From the NCBI GenBank assembly GCA_023402355.1, contig JAEXCG010000116.1, positions 1 to 34,908 of the forward strand: a DNA stretch of 34,908 nt. Reading direction: 5' to 3'. Numbering within the stretch: position 1 is the first letter of the stretch; every line of letters starts with the position of its first letter. The notes beneath the pieces were generated by a model. That model was not told where the DNA came from, did not search any database, and worked only from the letters and a program-made list of their open reading frames with translations. This document shows positions 1 to 10,222 of this stretch, in pieces. The translations under genes and the position numbers were made by a program. This DNA comes from Bacillota bacterium (GTDB taxonomy: Bacteria; Bacillota; Clostridia; Christensenellales; Aristaeellaceae).

Positions 1-1
1 C

Positions 2-820
2 CTTCGCCCGGCGCTCGCCTCTTGGCGGGCGCTGGCAAGGGCCTTGCTTTGCGCGGCGTCCTTCTTCCTTTCTGCCTGGCTGATGAGCATTTTGCCCTTT
101 GAGCACATGGAGCTTCTGGGGATCAGCGCCGTCCTCTCAGCGCTCGGCAGCGGCCTTGCCGGGCTGGGCGGGGTCTGCGCGGCGCTGGGCGTGCTGTTCT
201 TTGCGCTGGATGCGAAGGGCATGGATGCGCGCGCGCTGCCGTACGTGCGCCGGGCGCTTTACGCGCTTTGCGCCATCGCACTGCTGGGCGTCCTGCTGTG
301 CGTCGTGTGGTTCACCGCGTTTGACCGAAAGACGCCCCTGGGTTCGCTGGAAAATTACCTGCGGCTGAACGAGGCATGGGGCACGGGAAGGGGATTTGCC
401 TGGATACACGCGCTGGGGGCATACGCGGAGTTTTCCCCCCTGCACAAGCTCTTCGGCTGCGGACCGGACATGGTGCGCCGCGTGCTCGCGCCGCTGATGA
501 CGGAGCAGGCGCTCGCAAACTCGGGCGGCGTGTTTGAAAACTGCCACAACGAGTACCTGCAATACCTGCTGACGACGGGCGCGCTGGGGCTTGGCTGTTA
601 CCTGACCTTTCTGGGCACGACCTTTTACCGGCTGGCGCGCGCGGGCAGGCAAAGCCCGGCGGTGCGCGCGGTCTTCGCGGCGGTCTTTGGCTACGCGGCG
701 CAGGCCTTCGTGAGCGTCAACCAGCCGATCACCACGACGATTTTCTTCGTGCTCTGCGCGGTAGGGCTGGGACTGACCGCGGACATTGCGCGTAGACAAG
801 ACGCGCCGGATTGTTTATAA
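2..820 (+). CDS. O-antigen ligase / polymerase family membrane protein, 3' part
   Basis: This frame is open from the left edge of the window, so the gene begins upstream and only about 272 C-terminal residues are present. The product has several hydrophobic membrane segments and a long hydrophilic loop. The loop carries a GCGPD stretch and then CHNEYLQYLLTTGALGL, which matches the conserved His-Asn-x-Tyr-Leu-Gln segment of the Wzy_C (O-antigen ligase/WaaL-like) family. Family members act at the outer face of the cytoplasmic membrane and move or polymerise lipid-linked glycans. In a Gram-positive this usually means capsule, exopolysaccharide or teichoic-acid-type polymer. A sugar transferase gene lies far downstream in the same window but is not co-transcribed. 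The family call is good; the substrate is unknown. Confidence 0.75.
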   Translation, partial: LRPALASWRALARALLCAASFFLSAWLMSILPFEHMELLGISAVLSALGSGLAGLGGVCAALGVLFFALDAKGMDARALPYVRRALYALCAIALLGVLLCVVWFTAFDRKTPLGSLENYLRLNEAWGTGRGFAWIHALGAYAEFSPLHKLFGCGPDMVRRVLAPLMTEQALANSGGVFENCHNEYLQYLLTTGALGLGCYLTFLGTTFYRLARAGRQSPAVRAVFAAVFGYAAQAFVSVNQPITTTIFFVLCAVGLGLTADIARRQDAPDCL

Positions 821-821
821 T
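793..821 (+). promoter_or_regulatory. sigma-A type promoter for the mrfAB operon
   Basis: TAGACA (793-798), a 17-bp spacer, then TATAAT (816-821). It lies in the last codons of the ligase gene, 45 bp before the TTG start of mrfA, and so gives the repair operon its own transcription. Confidence 0.6.
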
Positions 822-865
822 AAACGAATGTACGATGTGAAGGATAGGGTAAAGGAGGCGTTTTC

Positions 866-3132
<2,267 letters not shown>

Positions 3133-3136
<4 letters not shown>

Positions 3137-4287
3137 GAGGGCTGCGGGACAGGCTGAACGCCATTTCGGGAAAGCCCGCAAGGCCCGCCGCGCCGGTTTC
3201 GACGGACTGCTTCGTGCGCGACACGCGCGTGCCGCTAGAGCAGCTCGGCGGCGTGGAACGGACGACGATCGCGCAGGTGCGCCGGGTGGACCCTACGTTT
3301 TCGGGCTACGGCTGGGACGTCCGGCGGCTGCTCTTTCTGGATACGGAGACGACCGGTCTATCGGGCGGCGCGGGCACGCTGGCCTTTTTGATAGGCGTCG
3401 GGTTCATCGAGGGGGAGGAGCTGGTGATCCGCCAGCTCCTCATGCGCGATTACCCGGAGGAGCCGGTGCTGCTTTCACACGTAGCGGCGCTGCTGCCGCG
3501 CTTTGACGCTTACGTGACGTTCAACGGCAAGAGCTTTGACCTGCCGCTGATCCAGTCTCGCATGACGATGCACCGCATGCGGGACGATTACCGCGACCTG
3601 CCGCACCTGGACCTGCTGCATCCTGCGCGGCGCATCTGGAAGCTGCGGCTGGGGCGCTGCTCGCTTTCGGCGCTGGAAGAGGCGGTGCTCGGCGAGGGAC
3701 GGGCGGACGACCTGCCGGGTGCGCAGGTGCCGGAGCGCTACTTTTCCTACCTCAAGACGCGCGACTTTGCGCTGCTGGAGGACGTGCTGCACCACAACAT
3801 GCTGGACATCCGTTCGCTGGCCGTGCTGCTCGCAAGGCTCTGCCAGGCGATGGACGCGCCGGAGCAGCAGACGTTCTGCCAGGACGTGTTCAGCGCGGGC
3901 CGCGCGCTGGAACGCTTCGGCTATGTGGAGGAAGCGCGCAGGTGCTATCGCGTGGCCAGCACGAGCGAGCTATCCGAAAGGGCGCGGGTGAGCCTAGCCC
4001 GCAGCTACCGGCGCGAACGGGATTACGCGCAGGTGCAGCGGGAATGCCAGGAGATGATCGCGCGCGGCGAGGGCGGCGCGTTCCCCTACGTGGAAATGGC
4101 GAAAATCTGCGAGCACCATACGCACGAGCTGGAACGGGCCATGCGCTACACGCTCTCGGCGATGGAGCGTCTCACAGCCCTGCCGCCCTGGAAGCGGGCG
4201 AACCCGATGGAGCTGGAGGCGCTCGAAAAACGCAGAAGACGGCTTCATATCAAGCTGCAAATAAAAAGAGACAAACAGGAGGTCTGA
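3133..4287 (+). CDS. mrfB: MrfB-type DEDD exonuclease with TPR-like tail
   Basis: The product is 384 residues. The RNase H-like exonuclease core shows the DEDD acids: D70 and E72 in LFLDTETTGLSGG, D136 in NGKSFDLPL and D225 in HNMLDIRSL, with D160 in HLDLLHP also conserved. The C-terminal third is helical and TPR-like, with repeats such as AGRALERFGYVEEARRCYR. Bacillus MrfB (YprB) has the same order and is a metal-dependent 3'-5' exonuclease that processes DNA with MrfA. It is slightly shorter than the Bacillus protein (about 413). The ATG at 3133 is chosen because it overlaps the mrfA stop by four bases; the same frame is open further upstream but only inside mrfA. The gene is followed after three bases by a TPR gene with its own GGAGG. 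Confidence 0.88.
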
Positions 4288-4290
4288 ACC

Positions 4291-5004
4291 ATGGGCTTTA
4301 TGACGGGCATGAAGGGAAACAAGGCGTACGCCGCGCACGCGAAGGGAAACCTCGCGGAAGCAAAGCGCCTGTACGAGGAGGCGTATCAGGAGGGCATCAA
4401 CGTGCCGAAGATCCTGCTGGGCTATTCGGTGCTGCTGCTGCGCTCCGAGGAATACGACAAGGCGCTGGAGGTGCTGCGCCGCGTGGAGAAAGCCCCGGGG
4501 CTCGTGCCCGACCAGCGCACGCAGATGCTGACCAATTACGCGATCGTCTGCTGGAAGCAGGGGCGCATCGAGCGCGCGGTGGAGGTCATGCAGGAACTCG
4601 ACCGCAAGAAGAAGAGCGGCACGATTTACGGCACCCTGGGCTTTTTGCTGATCGAGAAGGGGGACGCGGAGGAAGCGCTGCAATACAACCAGGAGGCCAT
4701 CGAGTACGACGAGGAGGACCCGGTCTTTCTGGACAATATGGGCCAGACGTATTATCGCCTGCTGGGCGACAAGGAGAAGGCCAAGCCTTACTTTGAAAAG
4801 GCGCTCAAGTTCAAACCCTCCGCGATCGACACGAATTACTTCCTCGCGCTCTATGACATCGAAGCGGGGAACAAACAGGCGGCGGTGGAAAAGCTGCGCA
4901 CGTCCGCGAAGGGCAAGTTCTCGCCGCTCAATTACGCGCGGCCGGAGATGATCAAGAAAAAGCTTACAGAGCTCGGCGCAAAAACGGAAGAGGACGACGA
5001 CTAA
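4291..5004 (+). CDS. tetratricopeptide-repeat protein
   Basis: This 237-residue soluble protein is built almost wholly of helical TPR units. Examples are NLAEAKRLYEEAYQEG (about 20-35), EYDKALEVLRRVEK, RIERAVEVMQELDRK, DAEEALQYNQEAIEYDEE and KEKAKPYFEKALKFKPS. There is no signal peptide, membrane segment or enzyme motif. TPR arrays bind other proteins, so it may be a scaffold. It starts three bases after the mrfB stop, with CAGGAGG before the ATG, and ends in a strong terminator, so it is the third gene of the mrfAB unit. A role in DNA repair is suggested by position only. The tail is acidic (TEEDDD). Confidence 0.8.
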   Translation: MGFMTGMKGNKAYAAHAKGNLAEAKRLYEEAYQEGINVPKILLGYSVLLLRSEEYDKALEVLRRVEKAPGLVPDQRTQMLTNYAIVCWKQGRIERAVEVMQELDRKKKSGTIYGTLGFLLIEKGDAEEALQYNQEAIEYDEEDPVFLDNMGQTYYRLLGDKEKAKPYFEKALKFKPSAIDTNYFLALYDIEAGNKQAAVEKLRTSAKGKFSPLNYARPEMIKKKLTELGAKTEEDDD

Positions 5005-5042
5005 AAGGGAGGCTGCGGCGCGACATGCCGCAGCCTCCCTTT
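5004..5042. terminator. bidirectional intrinsic terminator
   Basis: A perfect 16-bp inverted repeat (5004-5019 with 5027-5042) and a 7-base loop, with A-rich and T-rich ends. It sits between the convergent TPR and AraC genes and can serve both. Confidence 0.85.
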
Positions 5043-5044
5043 GC

Positions 5045-5824
5045 CTATCGTTTGCGCCCGCCTGGCGTTTCCCCGACGTACGCCTTGTAGACGCGGTGGA
5101 ACGTGCGCATGCTGGAAAAGCCGCAGGCGTTCGCCACCTCGATCAGGGGCCTGTCGCCGGCTTCCAGCATGCGCCGCGCCATCTGGCAGCGAAGGCTGCT
5201 CACGTACTGGGTAAAGGAGCAGCCGACCTGCTCGCCCCAGAGGTGGGAAAAGCGCCCCTCGCTGTAGCCGAAGGCCGCGGCGGTCGAGGCGACGCTGATC
5301 GGTTCGGCCGCGTGGCGCTCCACGTACAAAAGGATGCGCTGAATGAGGCCGCCGCCCGCGTCGGACGTGTTGGGCAGAAGGCCGATCCGCTCGATCAGGA
5401 GCGCGAGCAGCGCCTCGGCGAGGCAGTTGACGAAGCGCTCGTTGCCGTCGTTCTGGGGCGATGCCATCATGTTCAGAATGCGCGGGCATTCCGGAATGCT
5501 GCGCACGTCCGAGACGCCGCTTTGAAAGCGGCTGGACGAGAGCTGCGCCTGCAGGGAGGGGACGACGGAAAGCGGAATGGTCGCGATGACGGCGTCGGAG
5601 CTTTCGGGTGTCAGGTAGCTGTGCACGACGTAGCTAGAATTGACAATCAGGTGGCCGCGGGGAACCGGCGTGCTGACGCCGTCCTGAATGACGCAAAGGA
5701 CGCCGCTTTCCACGTAGGCGAGCTCGATGGTGCTGTGAAAATGCGCGAAATAGCTGTTGTTATGCGCGCGCCAGGCGGACGCCCGGTGCGTCTCATCGCG
5801 CGTCAGCTCGTAAATCTGGTTCAT
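5045..5824 (-). CDS. AraC-family transcriptional regulator
   Basis: A 259-residue regulator with an N-terminal cupin-like sensing half (HSTIELAYVESGVLCVIQDG, then PVPRGHLIVNSS) and a C-terminal AraC DNA-binding half with two helix-turn-helix units. The second ends in IEVANACGFSSMRTFHRVYKA, the family signature region. It is divergent from the isomerase-dehydrogenase-ThuA operon and probably controls it in response to a sugar or sugar derivative. An in-frame ATG lies 17 codons further upstream. I chose the inner ATG at 5824 because AGGAGG stands six bases before it, while the outer one has none. It shares its terminator with the convergent TPR gene. Ligand unknown. Confidence 0.85.
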   Translation of the reverse strand: MNQIYELTRDETHRASAWRAHNNSYFAHFHSTIELAYVESGVLCVIQDGVSTPVPRGHLIVNSSYVVHSYLTPESSDAVIATIPLSVVPSLQAQLSSSRFQSGVSDVRSIPECPRILNMMASPQNDGNERFVNCLAEALLALLIERIGLLPNTSDAGGGLIQRILLYVERHAAEPISVASTAAAFGYSEGRFSHLWGEQVGCSFTQYVSSLRCQMARRMLEAGDRPLIEVANACGFSSMRTFHRVYKAYVGETPGGRKR

Positions 5825-5888
5825 GCCGCGCCTCCTGTGGGCCAAGCGATCTATAGCGGGTTTTGGCATTATCATATCATAAACTGGC

Positions 5889-5917
5889 GCGACAGGAAAG
5901 GGGCGATCAGCTATAAT
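5889..5917 (+). promoter_or_regulatory. promoter of the sugar-catabolism operon
   Basis: GCGACA (5889-5894), a 17-bp spacer and TATAAT (5912-5917), 39 bp before the isomerase start. The weak -35 with a consensus -10 fits an activator-dependent promoter next to an AraC gene. Confidence 0.5.
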
Positions 5918-5955
5918 AAATTCTAGATATGGTATTTTTTCAGGAGGTGTCTGTC

Positions 5956-6777
5956 ATGGAAAAACGTCCCGTTGCGTATCAAATCTACTCCGCCCGCGAG
6001 GAGGCCGAAAAGGACCTCGACGCGGTCTTGGCCGCGCTGAAGGGCATGGGGTATGACGGCGTGGAGTTCGCCGGTTTTTACGGTCATAGCGCGCAGGAGG
6101 TCAAGGCGATGCTGGAGAAGCACGGCCTCGTCGCGATTTCCAGCCACGTGCCGTTCGCCCAGATTGAGGCCGACATGTTCGGCGTGATCGCGTACCATCA
6201 GGCCATCGGCTGCTCGCACATCGCCATTCCCTACCTGGACGACGCGACGCGCCCCGGCTCGACGGGTTTTGGCAGAACGATCGCGGTCATCCACCGCTTT
6301 GCCCGCCTGATGAAGGAGGCGGGGCTGACGCTGCTTTACCACAACCACGACTTCGAGTTCGTGCAGATCAGCGGCCAGTACGCGCTGGACTTCCTCTACG
6401 ACGCGGTGCCCGCGGACCTGCTCAAGACCGAACTGGACGTCTGCTGGGTGAAGTACGCGGGCGAGGACCCGGCGGCCTACATCCGCAAGTATGCGGGGCG
6501 CTGCCCGGTCATCCATCTGAAGGACTACGTCGGTAGAAAGGGCGAATCCGCGCCCTATGCGCTGATCGGCATCGACGAAAACGAGAAGAAGGACACCCAG
6601 TCCTTTGAGTTCCGTCCGGTAGGCTACGGCTGCCAGGACGTGCAGAGCGTGGTGGAAGCGGGCATCGAGAGCGGCGCGAAGTGGTTCGTCGTCGAACAGG
6701 ACATGTCCGTGGGCCGCACGCCCCTGGAGGCGGCCGAGATGAGCATCGGCACCCTGAAAAAGCTGGGCCTTAAGTAA
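5956..6777 (+). CDS. sugar phosphate isomerase/epimerase-like TIM-barrel protein
   Basis: A 273-residue protein of the xylose-isomerase-like (AP endonuclease 2) TIM-barrel family. Metal-site segments are visible: YDGVEFAGFYG early, LLYHNHDFEF mid-protein, KTELDVCWVKYAG, PVIHLKDYVG, and WFVVEQD near the end. Such enzymes isomerise, epimerise or eliminate sugars and keto-sugars with a divalent metal. The family is wide, so the substrate cannot be named. Start: ATG at 5956 with AGGAGG upstream; an in-frame ATG at 5929 lacks a ribosome site. It is first in an operon with a Gfo/Idh/MocA oxidoreductase (31-bp gap) and a ThuA-like protein, a combination typical of 3-keto-sugar metabolism. Confidence 0.82.
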   Translation: MEKRPVAYQIYSAREEAEKDLDAVLAALKGMGYDGVEFAGFYGHSAQEVKAMLEKHGLVAISSHVPFAQIEADMFGVIAYHQAIGCSHIAIPYLDDATRPGSTGFGRTIAVIHRFARLMKEAGLTLLYHNHDFEFVQISGQYALDFLYDAVPADLLKTELDVCWVKYAGEDPAAYIRKYAGRCPVIHLKDYVGRKGESAPYALIGIDENEKKDTQSFEFRPVGYGCQDVQSVVEAGIESGAKWFVVEQDMSVGRTPLEAAEMSIGTLKKLGLK

Positions 6778-6808
6778 ATCGAAAAAAGCGACAGGAGAGA
6801 TCATCCAT

Positions 6809-7975
6809 ATGAGCGATACGGTGCTTTCAAACTTTACCCCGACGGTGCACGAGGAGCGCACCTACACCAAGACGCTGAAGGTCGGCATCATCGGCACCGG
6901 CTGGATTGCGGAATCGCACGCGGAAAGCTACAAGAACATGCCCGACGTCAAGGTCGTCGCCCTGGCGGATTTGATCCCCGGCAAGGCCGAGAAGTTCGCC
7001 AAGCATTACGGCTTTGAGGACGCGCACATCTACCCGGACCACAAGTCCCTGCTCGAAAACGAGGAGCTGGACGCGGTCTCCATCTGCACCTACAACCGCA
7101 CGCACGCCCAGTGCGCCATCGCCGCGCTGGAGGCGGGCGTCAACGTGCTGCTCGAAAAGCCCATGTGCGTGACCACCGAAGAGGCGGTCGAAATCATCCG
7201 CGCGGAAAAGAAGAGCGGCAAGCTGCTCTCCATCGGCTTCCAGCCGCGCATGGACAAGAACATGCAGATGATCAAGAAGATCGTCGAGTCCGGCGAGCTG
7301 GGCGAGATCTACTACATTCAGACGGGCGGCGGCCGCCGCCGCGGCATTCCCAACAGCACGTTCATCGAGCAGGACACGGCGGGCATCGGTGCCCTGGGCG
7401 ATATCGGCTGCTATTCGCTGGACATGGTGCTCAACGCCATCGGCTATCCGAAGCCCCTGACGGTCACGGGCTACACCTCCAACTTCTTCGGCACGAATCC
7501 CCTGTATCAGTATGCCGACGCGGCGCACACCGCGGAGGAGAACGCCGCGCGCTTTAACGTGGACGACTTCGCGGCCGCGTTTGTCCGCCTCGAGGGCAGC
7601 ATCGTGCTCGACTTCCGCATTTCCTGGGCGATGCACCTGGACACCCCCGGCGACACGGTGATCCTCGGCAAGAAGGCCGCGCTGCGCATCCCTTCCACCG
7701 AGTGCTGGAACGGCACGGTGGGCGGCCCCATGAAGCTGTACACCGACGTGGCGGGCGCGCAGGTGGAGACGGTCATCCCGATCATCGAGGACGACAAGTC
7801 GAGCTTCTCGGGCCTGTTCGACCGCAAGATCCGCTCCTTCCTGGACGCGATTCTGGAGGGCAAGTCCGCGCCCGTGCCCAGCAGCCAGATTCTGTACAAC
7901 CAGGCGATCATCGACGGCATCTGCAAGTCCGCGAAGCTGGGCCGCGAGATCGAGATCGAGATTCCTGAAATTTGA
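6809..7975 (+). CDS. Gfo/Idh/MocA-family NAD(P)-dependent oxidoreductase
   Basis: A 388-residue dehydrogenase. The Rossmann motif is GIIGTGWIAESH (27-38), after about 22 extra N-terminal residues. LLEKPM (E116-K117-P118) is the conserved cofactor/catalytic motif of the family. GDIGCYSLD (197-205) matches the catalytic GDxGxHxxD block, except that Tyr202 stands where His is usual; this change is known in the family. Family members oxidise or reduce sugar hydroxyls with NAD(P), often at C3 or as part of inositol or glycoside catabolism. AGGAGA precedes the ATG. It is the middle gene of the operon. The exact sugar is unknown. Confidence 0.88.
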   Translation: MSDTVLSNFTPTVHEERTYTKTLKVGIIGTGWIAESHAESYKNMPDVKVVALADLIPGKAEKFAKHYGFEDAHIYPDHKSLLENEELDAVSICTYNRTHAQCAIAALEAGVNVLLEKPMCVTTEEAVEIIRAEKKSGKLLSIGFQPRMDKNMQMIKKIVESGELGEIYYIQTGGGRRRGIPNSTFIEQDTAGIGALGDIGCYSLDMVLNAIGYPKPLTVTGYTSNFFGTNPLYQYADAAHTAEENAARFNVDDFAAAFVRLEGSIVLDFRISWAMHLDTPGDTVILGKKAALRIPSTECWNGTVGGPMKLYTDVAGAQVETVIPIIEDDKSSFSGLFDRKIRSFLDAILEGKSAPVPSSQILYNQAIIDGICKSAKLGREIEIEIPEI

Positions 7976-7997
7976 CCCTTAGAAAGGTGAACGCCGC

Positions 7998-8798
7998 ATG
8001 ATACGCGTAACGATCTGGAACGAACACTTTCAGGAGCGCGGGGACGAAATCGCCCGAACGCTTGAAAATACGCCCGAGAACGAACAGAAGCGCGCCTGGC
8101 TGATTCAGGGGACGGAGGAAATCCGCAAGGTTCACCCGAACGGCATTAGCGAGACGCTGAAATCCATCTTTGCTCACTGCGAGGACATCGTGGTGCGCAC
8201 CGTGACGCAGGATATGCCGGACTGCGGCCTCTCCGACGAAATTTTGGACGAGACGGACGTGCTGATCTACTGGGCGCACTGCATCCACGACGAGCTTAGC
8301 GACGACGCGGCGGAGCGCGTGCGCGCGCACGTGCTGGGCGGCATGGGCTTTATTCCGCTGCACAGCGCGCATCCCTCCAAGCCCATGCAGCGTCTTCTGG
8401 GCACGACGGGCTCGCTCAAGTGGCGCGACGGGGATTTCTGCCGCGTGTGGACTACCTGCCCGACGCACCCCATCGCCGCGGGCATTCCCGAGTGCGTGGA
8501 GTTGGAGGAAGAGGAGATGTACGGGGAATTCTTCGACATCCCCAAGCCGGACGACGTGGTCTTCACGAGCTGGTTCTCAGGCGGCGAGGTGTTTCGCTCC
8601 GGCTGCACCTGGACGCGTGGATACGGGAAAATCTTCTATTTCCAGCCCGGTCACGAGACGAACCGCTCGTACCTGAACCCGCACGTGCGGCAGATTCTGC
8701 TCAACGCCGTCCGTTGGGCCGCGCCGGTGAAGCGTTGCGCGCCGCTCGAATGCGTGCACGTGGTGCCCTCGCCGGAGGAAGCGCGGGCCAAGCGGTAA
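7998..8798 (+). CDS. ThuA-like domain protein
   Basis: A 266-residue protein matching the ThuA-like (trehalose utilisation) family, a class I glutamine-amidotransferase-like fold. Diagnostic stretches are IRVTIWNEHFQE at the start, DVLIYWAHCIHDE, GMGFIPLHSAH, the charged block EEEEMYGEFFDIP, VFTSWFSGGEVFRSG and YGKIFYFQPGHET. No signal peptide. ThuA was named from rhizobial trehalose/sucrose genes that act beside the dehydrogenase ThuB and make or use 3-keto sugars; its chemistry is poorly defined. Here it follows a Gfo/Idh/MocA enzyme after 22 bp, which supports a keto-sugar role. It ends in a strong terminator. Confidence 0.85.
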   Translation: MIRVTIWNEHFQERGDEIARTLENTPENEQKRAWLIQGTEEIRKVHPNGISETLKSIFAHCEDIVVRTVTQDMPDCGLSDEILDETDVLIYWAHCIHDELSDDAAERVRAHVLGGMGFIPLHSAHPSKPMQRLLGTTGSLKWRDGDFCRVWTTCPTHPIAAGIPECVELEEEEMYGEFFDIPKPDDVVFTSWFSGGEVFRSGCTWTRGYGKIFYFQPGHETNRSYLNPHVRQILLNAVRWAAPVKRCAPLECVHVVPSPEEARAKR

Positions 8799-8810
8799 GC
8801 TTTATAGGTC

Positions 8811-8844
8811 AAAGGCAGGCGGCCTTCGCGGCGCGCCTGCCTTT
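8811..8844. terminator. bidirectional intrinsic terminator
   Basis: Arms AAAGGCAGGCG (8811-8821) and CGCCTGCCTTT (8834-8844) around a short GC loop. It sits between the convergent ThuA and HAD genes. Confidence 0.8.
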
Positions 8845-8846
8845 TG

Positions 8847-9686
8847 CTATGCCTGTGTTTCGGTGGGCGAATAATGCGCCTTCAAATAGCGGGCGACGCC
8901 GTCCGCGTCGTTTGCGCCGATGATGCCCGTTGCGATACGCTTTAGGGGCTCTGCGGCGTTATCGACGGCGTATGCCTCGTCGGCCGCCTCAAAGAGCGGT
9001 ATGTCGTTGACGGCGTCGCCGAAGGCGACGATGCGCTCAAAACCCAGCAGTTCCTTGAGCCTGCGGGCGGCCTCGGCCTTCGTCGCCTGCGCGGGCATGA
9101 GCTCGCACCAGTATTCGGGACGGTACAGCTCCTGTTGAAGGACGCACCGACAGCCGCCGAGCGAAGACGCCGCCTCATACAGGGGAAGAAGCGCCGCCCG
9201 CTCGCCGATAAAGGTGTAATAGAAGACGTCGCCCGCGTACAGCGCCGCTTCGTCCTTCAGCGGTCGCAGCCGGGGATCGCCGTTTCTCAGGGACAGGTAG
9301 CGCCGAACGCCGTCGTTTTCCCGCGCGGGGAGCCACGAGACGCGCTCGCGCCCCTCCACAAAGGAATAGACGAGCGGGGAAAGCGACAGGCGGGCGGCGA
9401 GCGCCTGAATTTCTGCGCGCAGGGCGGCAGAAAACGTGACGCTGTGCAGATTTTGAAGGGTTGCGGGATCGCGGATGAACGCGCCGTTGTACACGATGAC
9501 GGGCAGGCGCAGGCGAAGCCCGCTTGTGATGAGGCTGGCGGAGGAGAGCGAGCGGGCCGTGGCGTAGGTCAGGGGCAGTCCGCCCTCTATCAGCGCGTTC
9601 AGCGTTTTCAGGCTGACGGGGGAGATGCGATCGTCCCGCCCGAGCAAGGTGCCGTCCAGATCGGTGACAAAAAGCGTCTTTGGCAT
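8847..9686 (-). CDS. Cof-type HAD-superfamily hydrolase
   Basis: A 279-residue HAD phosphatase of the Cof/YbiV group. Motif I is VTDLDGTLLG with nucleophile D9 and acid D11. TYATARS is motif II. GDAVND (223-228) is the motif IV metal site. The C2-type cap lies between. These enzymes hydrolyse small phosphate esters such as sugar phosphates, FMN or PLP and are often promiscuous. The same frame is open further upstream, but the ATG at 9686 is preceded by GAGGAG and starts directly at the HAD motif. A terminator separates it from the small gene upstream, so it may have its own promoter; I did not find a convincing one. Substrate unknown. Confidence 0.88.
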   Translation of the reverse strand: MPKTLFVTDLDGTLLGRDDRISPVSLKTLNALIEGGLPLTYATARSLSSASLITSGLRLRLPVIVYNGAFIRDPATLQNLHSVTFSAALRAEIQALAARLSLSPLVYSFVEGRERVSWLPARENDGVRRYLSLRNGDPRLRPLKDEAALYAGDVFYYTFIGERAALLPLYEAASSLGGCRCVLQQELYRPEYWCELMPAQATKAEAARRLKELLGFERIVAFGDAVNDIPLFEAADEAYAVDNAAEPLKRIATGIIGANDADGVARYLKAHYSPTETQA

Positions 9687-9713
9687 GGCGGTGCTCCTCG
9701 ATATGTCGGTATG

Positions 9714-9742
9714 AAAAAAGCCGCGGTGAAAAGCATCGCGGC
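9714..9742 (-). terminator. intrinsic terminator after the NrdD-tail-like gene
   Basis: Arms 9720-9728 and 9734-9742 form nine pairs (one G-T) around a 5-base loop. Six T residues follow on the minus strand (9714-9719). Confidence 0.8.
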
Positions 9743-9750
9743 AAAAGGGG

Positions 9751-10023
9751 TTAGAGGGCAATGGAATGCTTGACGCGGTCGTGCTCCTCGGCGCGCTTGG
9801 CGTTGTTGAACCGGTCGAGCGTGCCCACCAGATAACCGGTGATCCGGCGGATGCGCTGGAAGGGATGGTCGGCGTAGTGATAGGCGATGTCCACAAAGTC
9901 GCCGTCGATTTTCAGGTCGAGCGCGTCCGGTTCGCGGCCGTACAGGCTGACCGCGCGGGCAAGGTAAGCGTTGACTTCCTCCTGCGGAAGCTGGCCGCCG
10001 GTGATTTGTACGTTGCAGGGCAT
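9751..10023 (-). CDS. small protein resembling the NrdD C-terminal tail
   Basis: A 90-residue protein. Its second half, FQRIRRITGYLVGTLDRFN followed by NAKRAEEHDRVKH, resembles the end of anaerobic ribonucleoside-triphosphate reductase (NrdD), where a related RxTGYLV...WNxGKRxEL..R segment follows the zinc and glycyl-radical regions. No radical-site RVCGY and no zinc cysteine pairs are present; the only cysteine is Cys3. It therefore cannot be a reductase by itself. Stand-alone proteins of this type occur in clostridial genomes and are often labelled NrdD by similarity. The ATG at 10023 is chosen because CGGAGG lies seven bases upstream; the ATG two codons earlier is too close. It has a strong promoter and terminator and is monocistronic. 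Function unknown. Confidence 0.72.
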   Translation of the reverse strand: MPCNVQITGGQLPQEEVNAYLARAVSLYGREPDALDLKIDGDFVDIAYHYADHPFQRIRRITGYLVGTLDRFNNAKRAEEHDRVKHSIAL

Positions 10024-10066
10024 GGGCATTCCTCCGTTCAGACACAATATCTTCTCTTGGTGCCTC

Positions 10067-10095
10067 ATTATACCACATCATATGGTACTTTGCAA
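10067..10095 (-). promoter_or_regulatory. promoter of the NrdD-tail-like gene
   Basis: On the minus strand TTGCAA (10090-10095), 17 bp, TATAAT (10067-10072). The spacer holds an inverted repeat TACCA-N7-TGGTA (10071-10087) that could be an operator. Confidence 0.6.
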
Positions 10096-10120
10096 CGATC
10101 TGATATACAATCCGTATAGT
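10090..10120 (+). promoter_or_regulatory. possible promoter of the esterase gene
   Basis: The same palindromic TTGCAA (10090-10095) read on the plus strand, a long 19-bp spacer, then TATAGT (10115-10120). The spacing is poor, so this is tentative. It leaves about 95 bp of leader before the esterase. Confidence 0.3.
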
Positions 10121-10222
10121 GGCGAGAGAAATTGGCAGGAAAAAGCATGAAAATGCAGAATAATATATACAGACGGCACATAGAATTGGGTGATCATATA
10201 CGCGCAATGGGAGGCATGAGCA

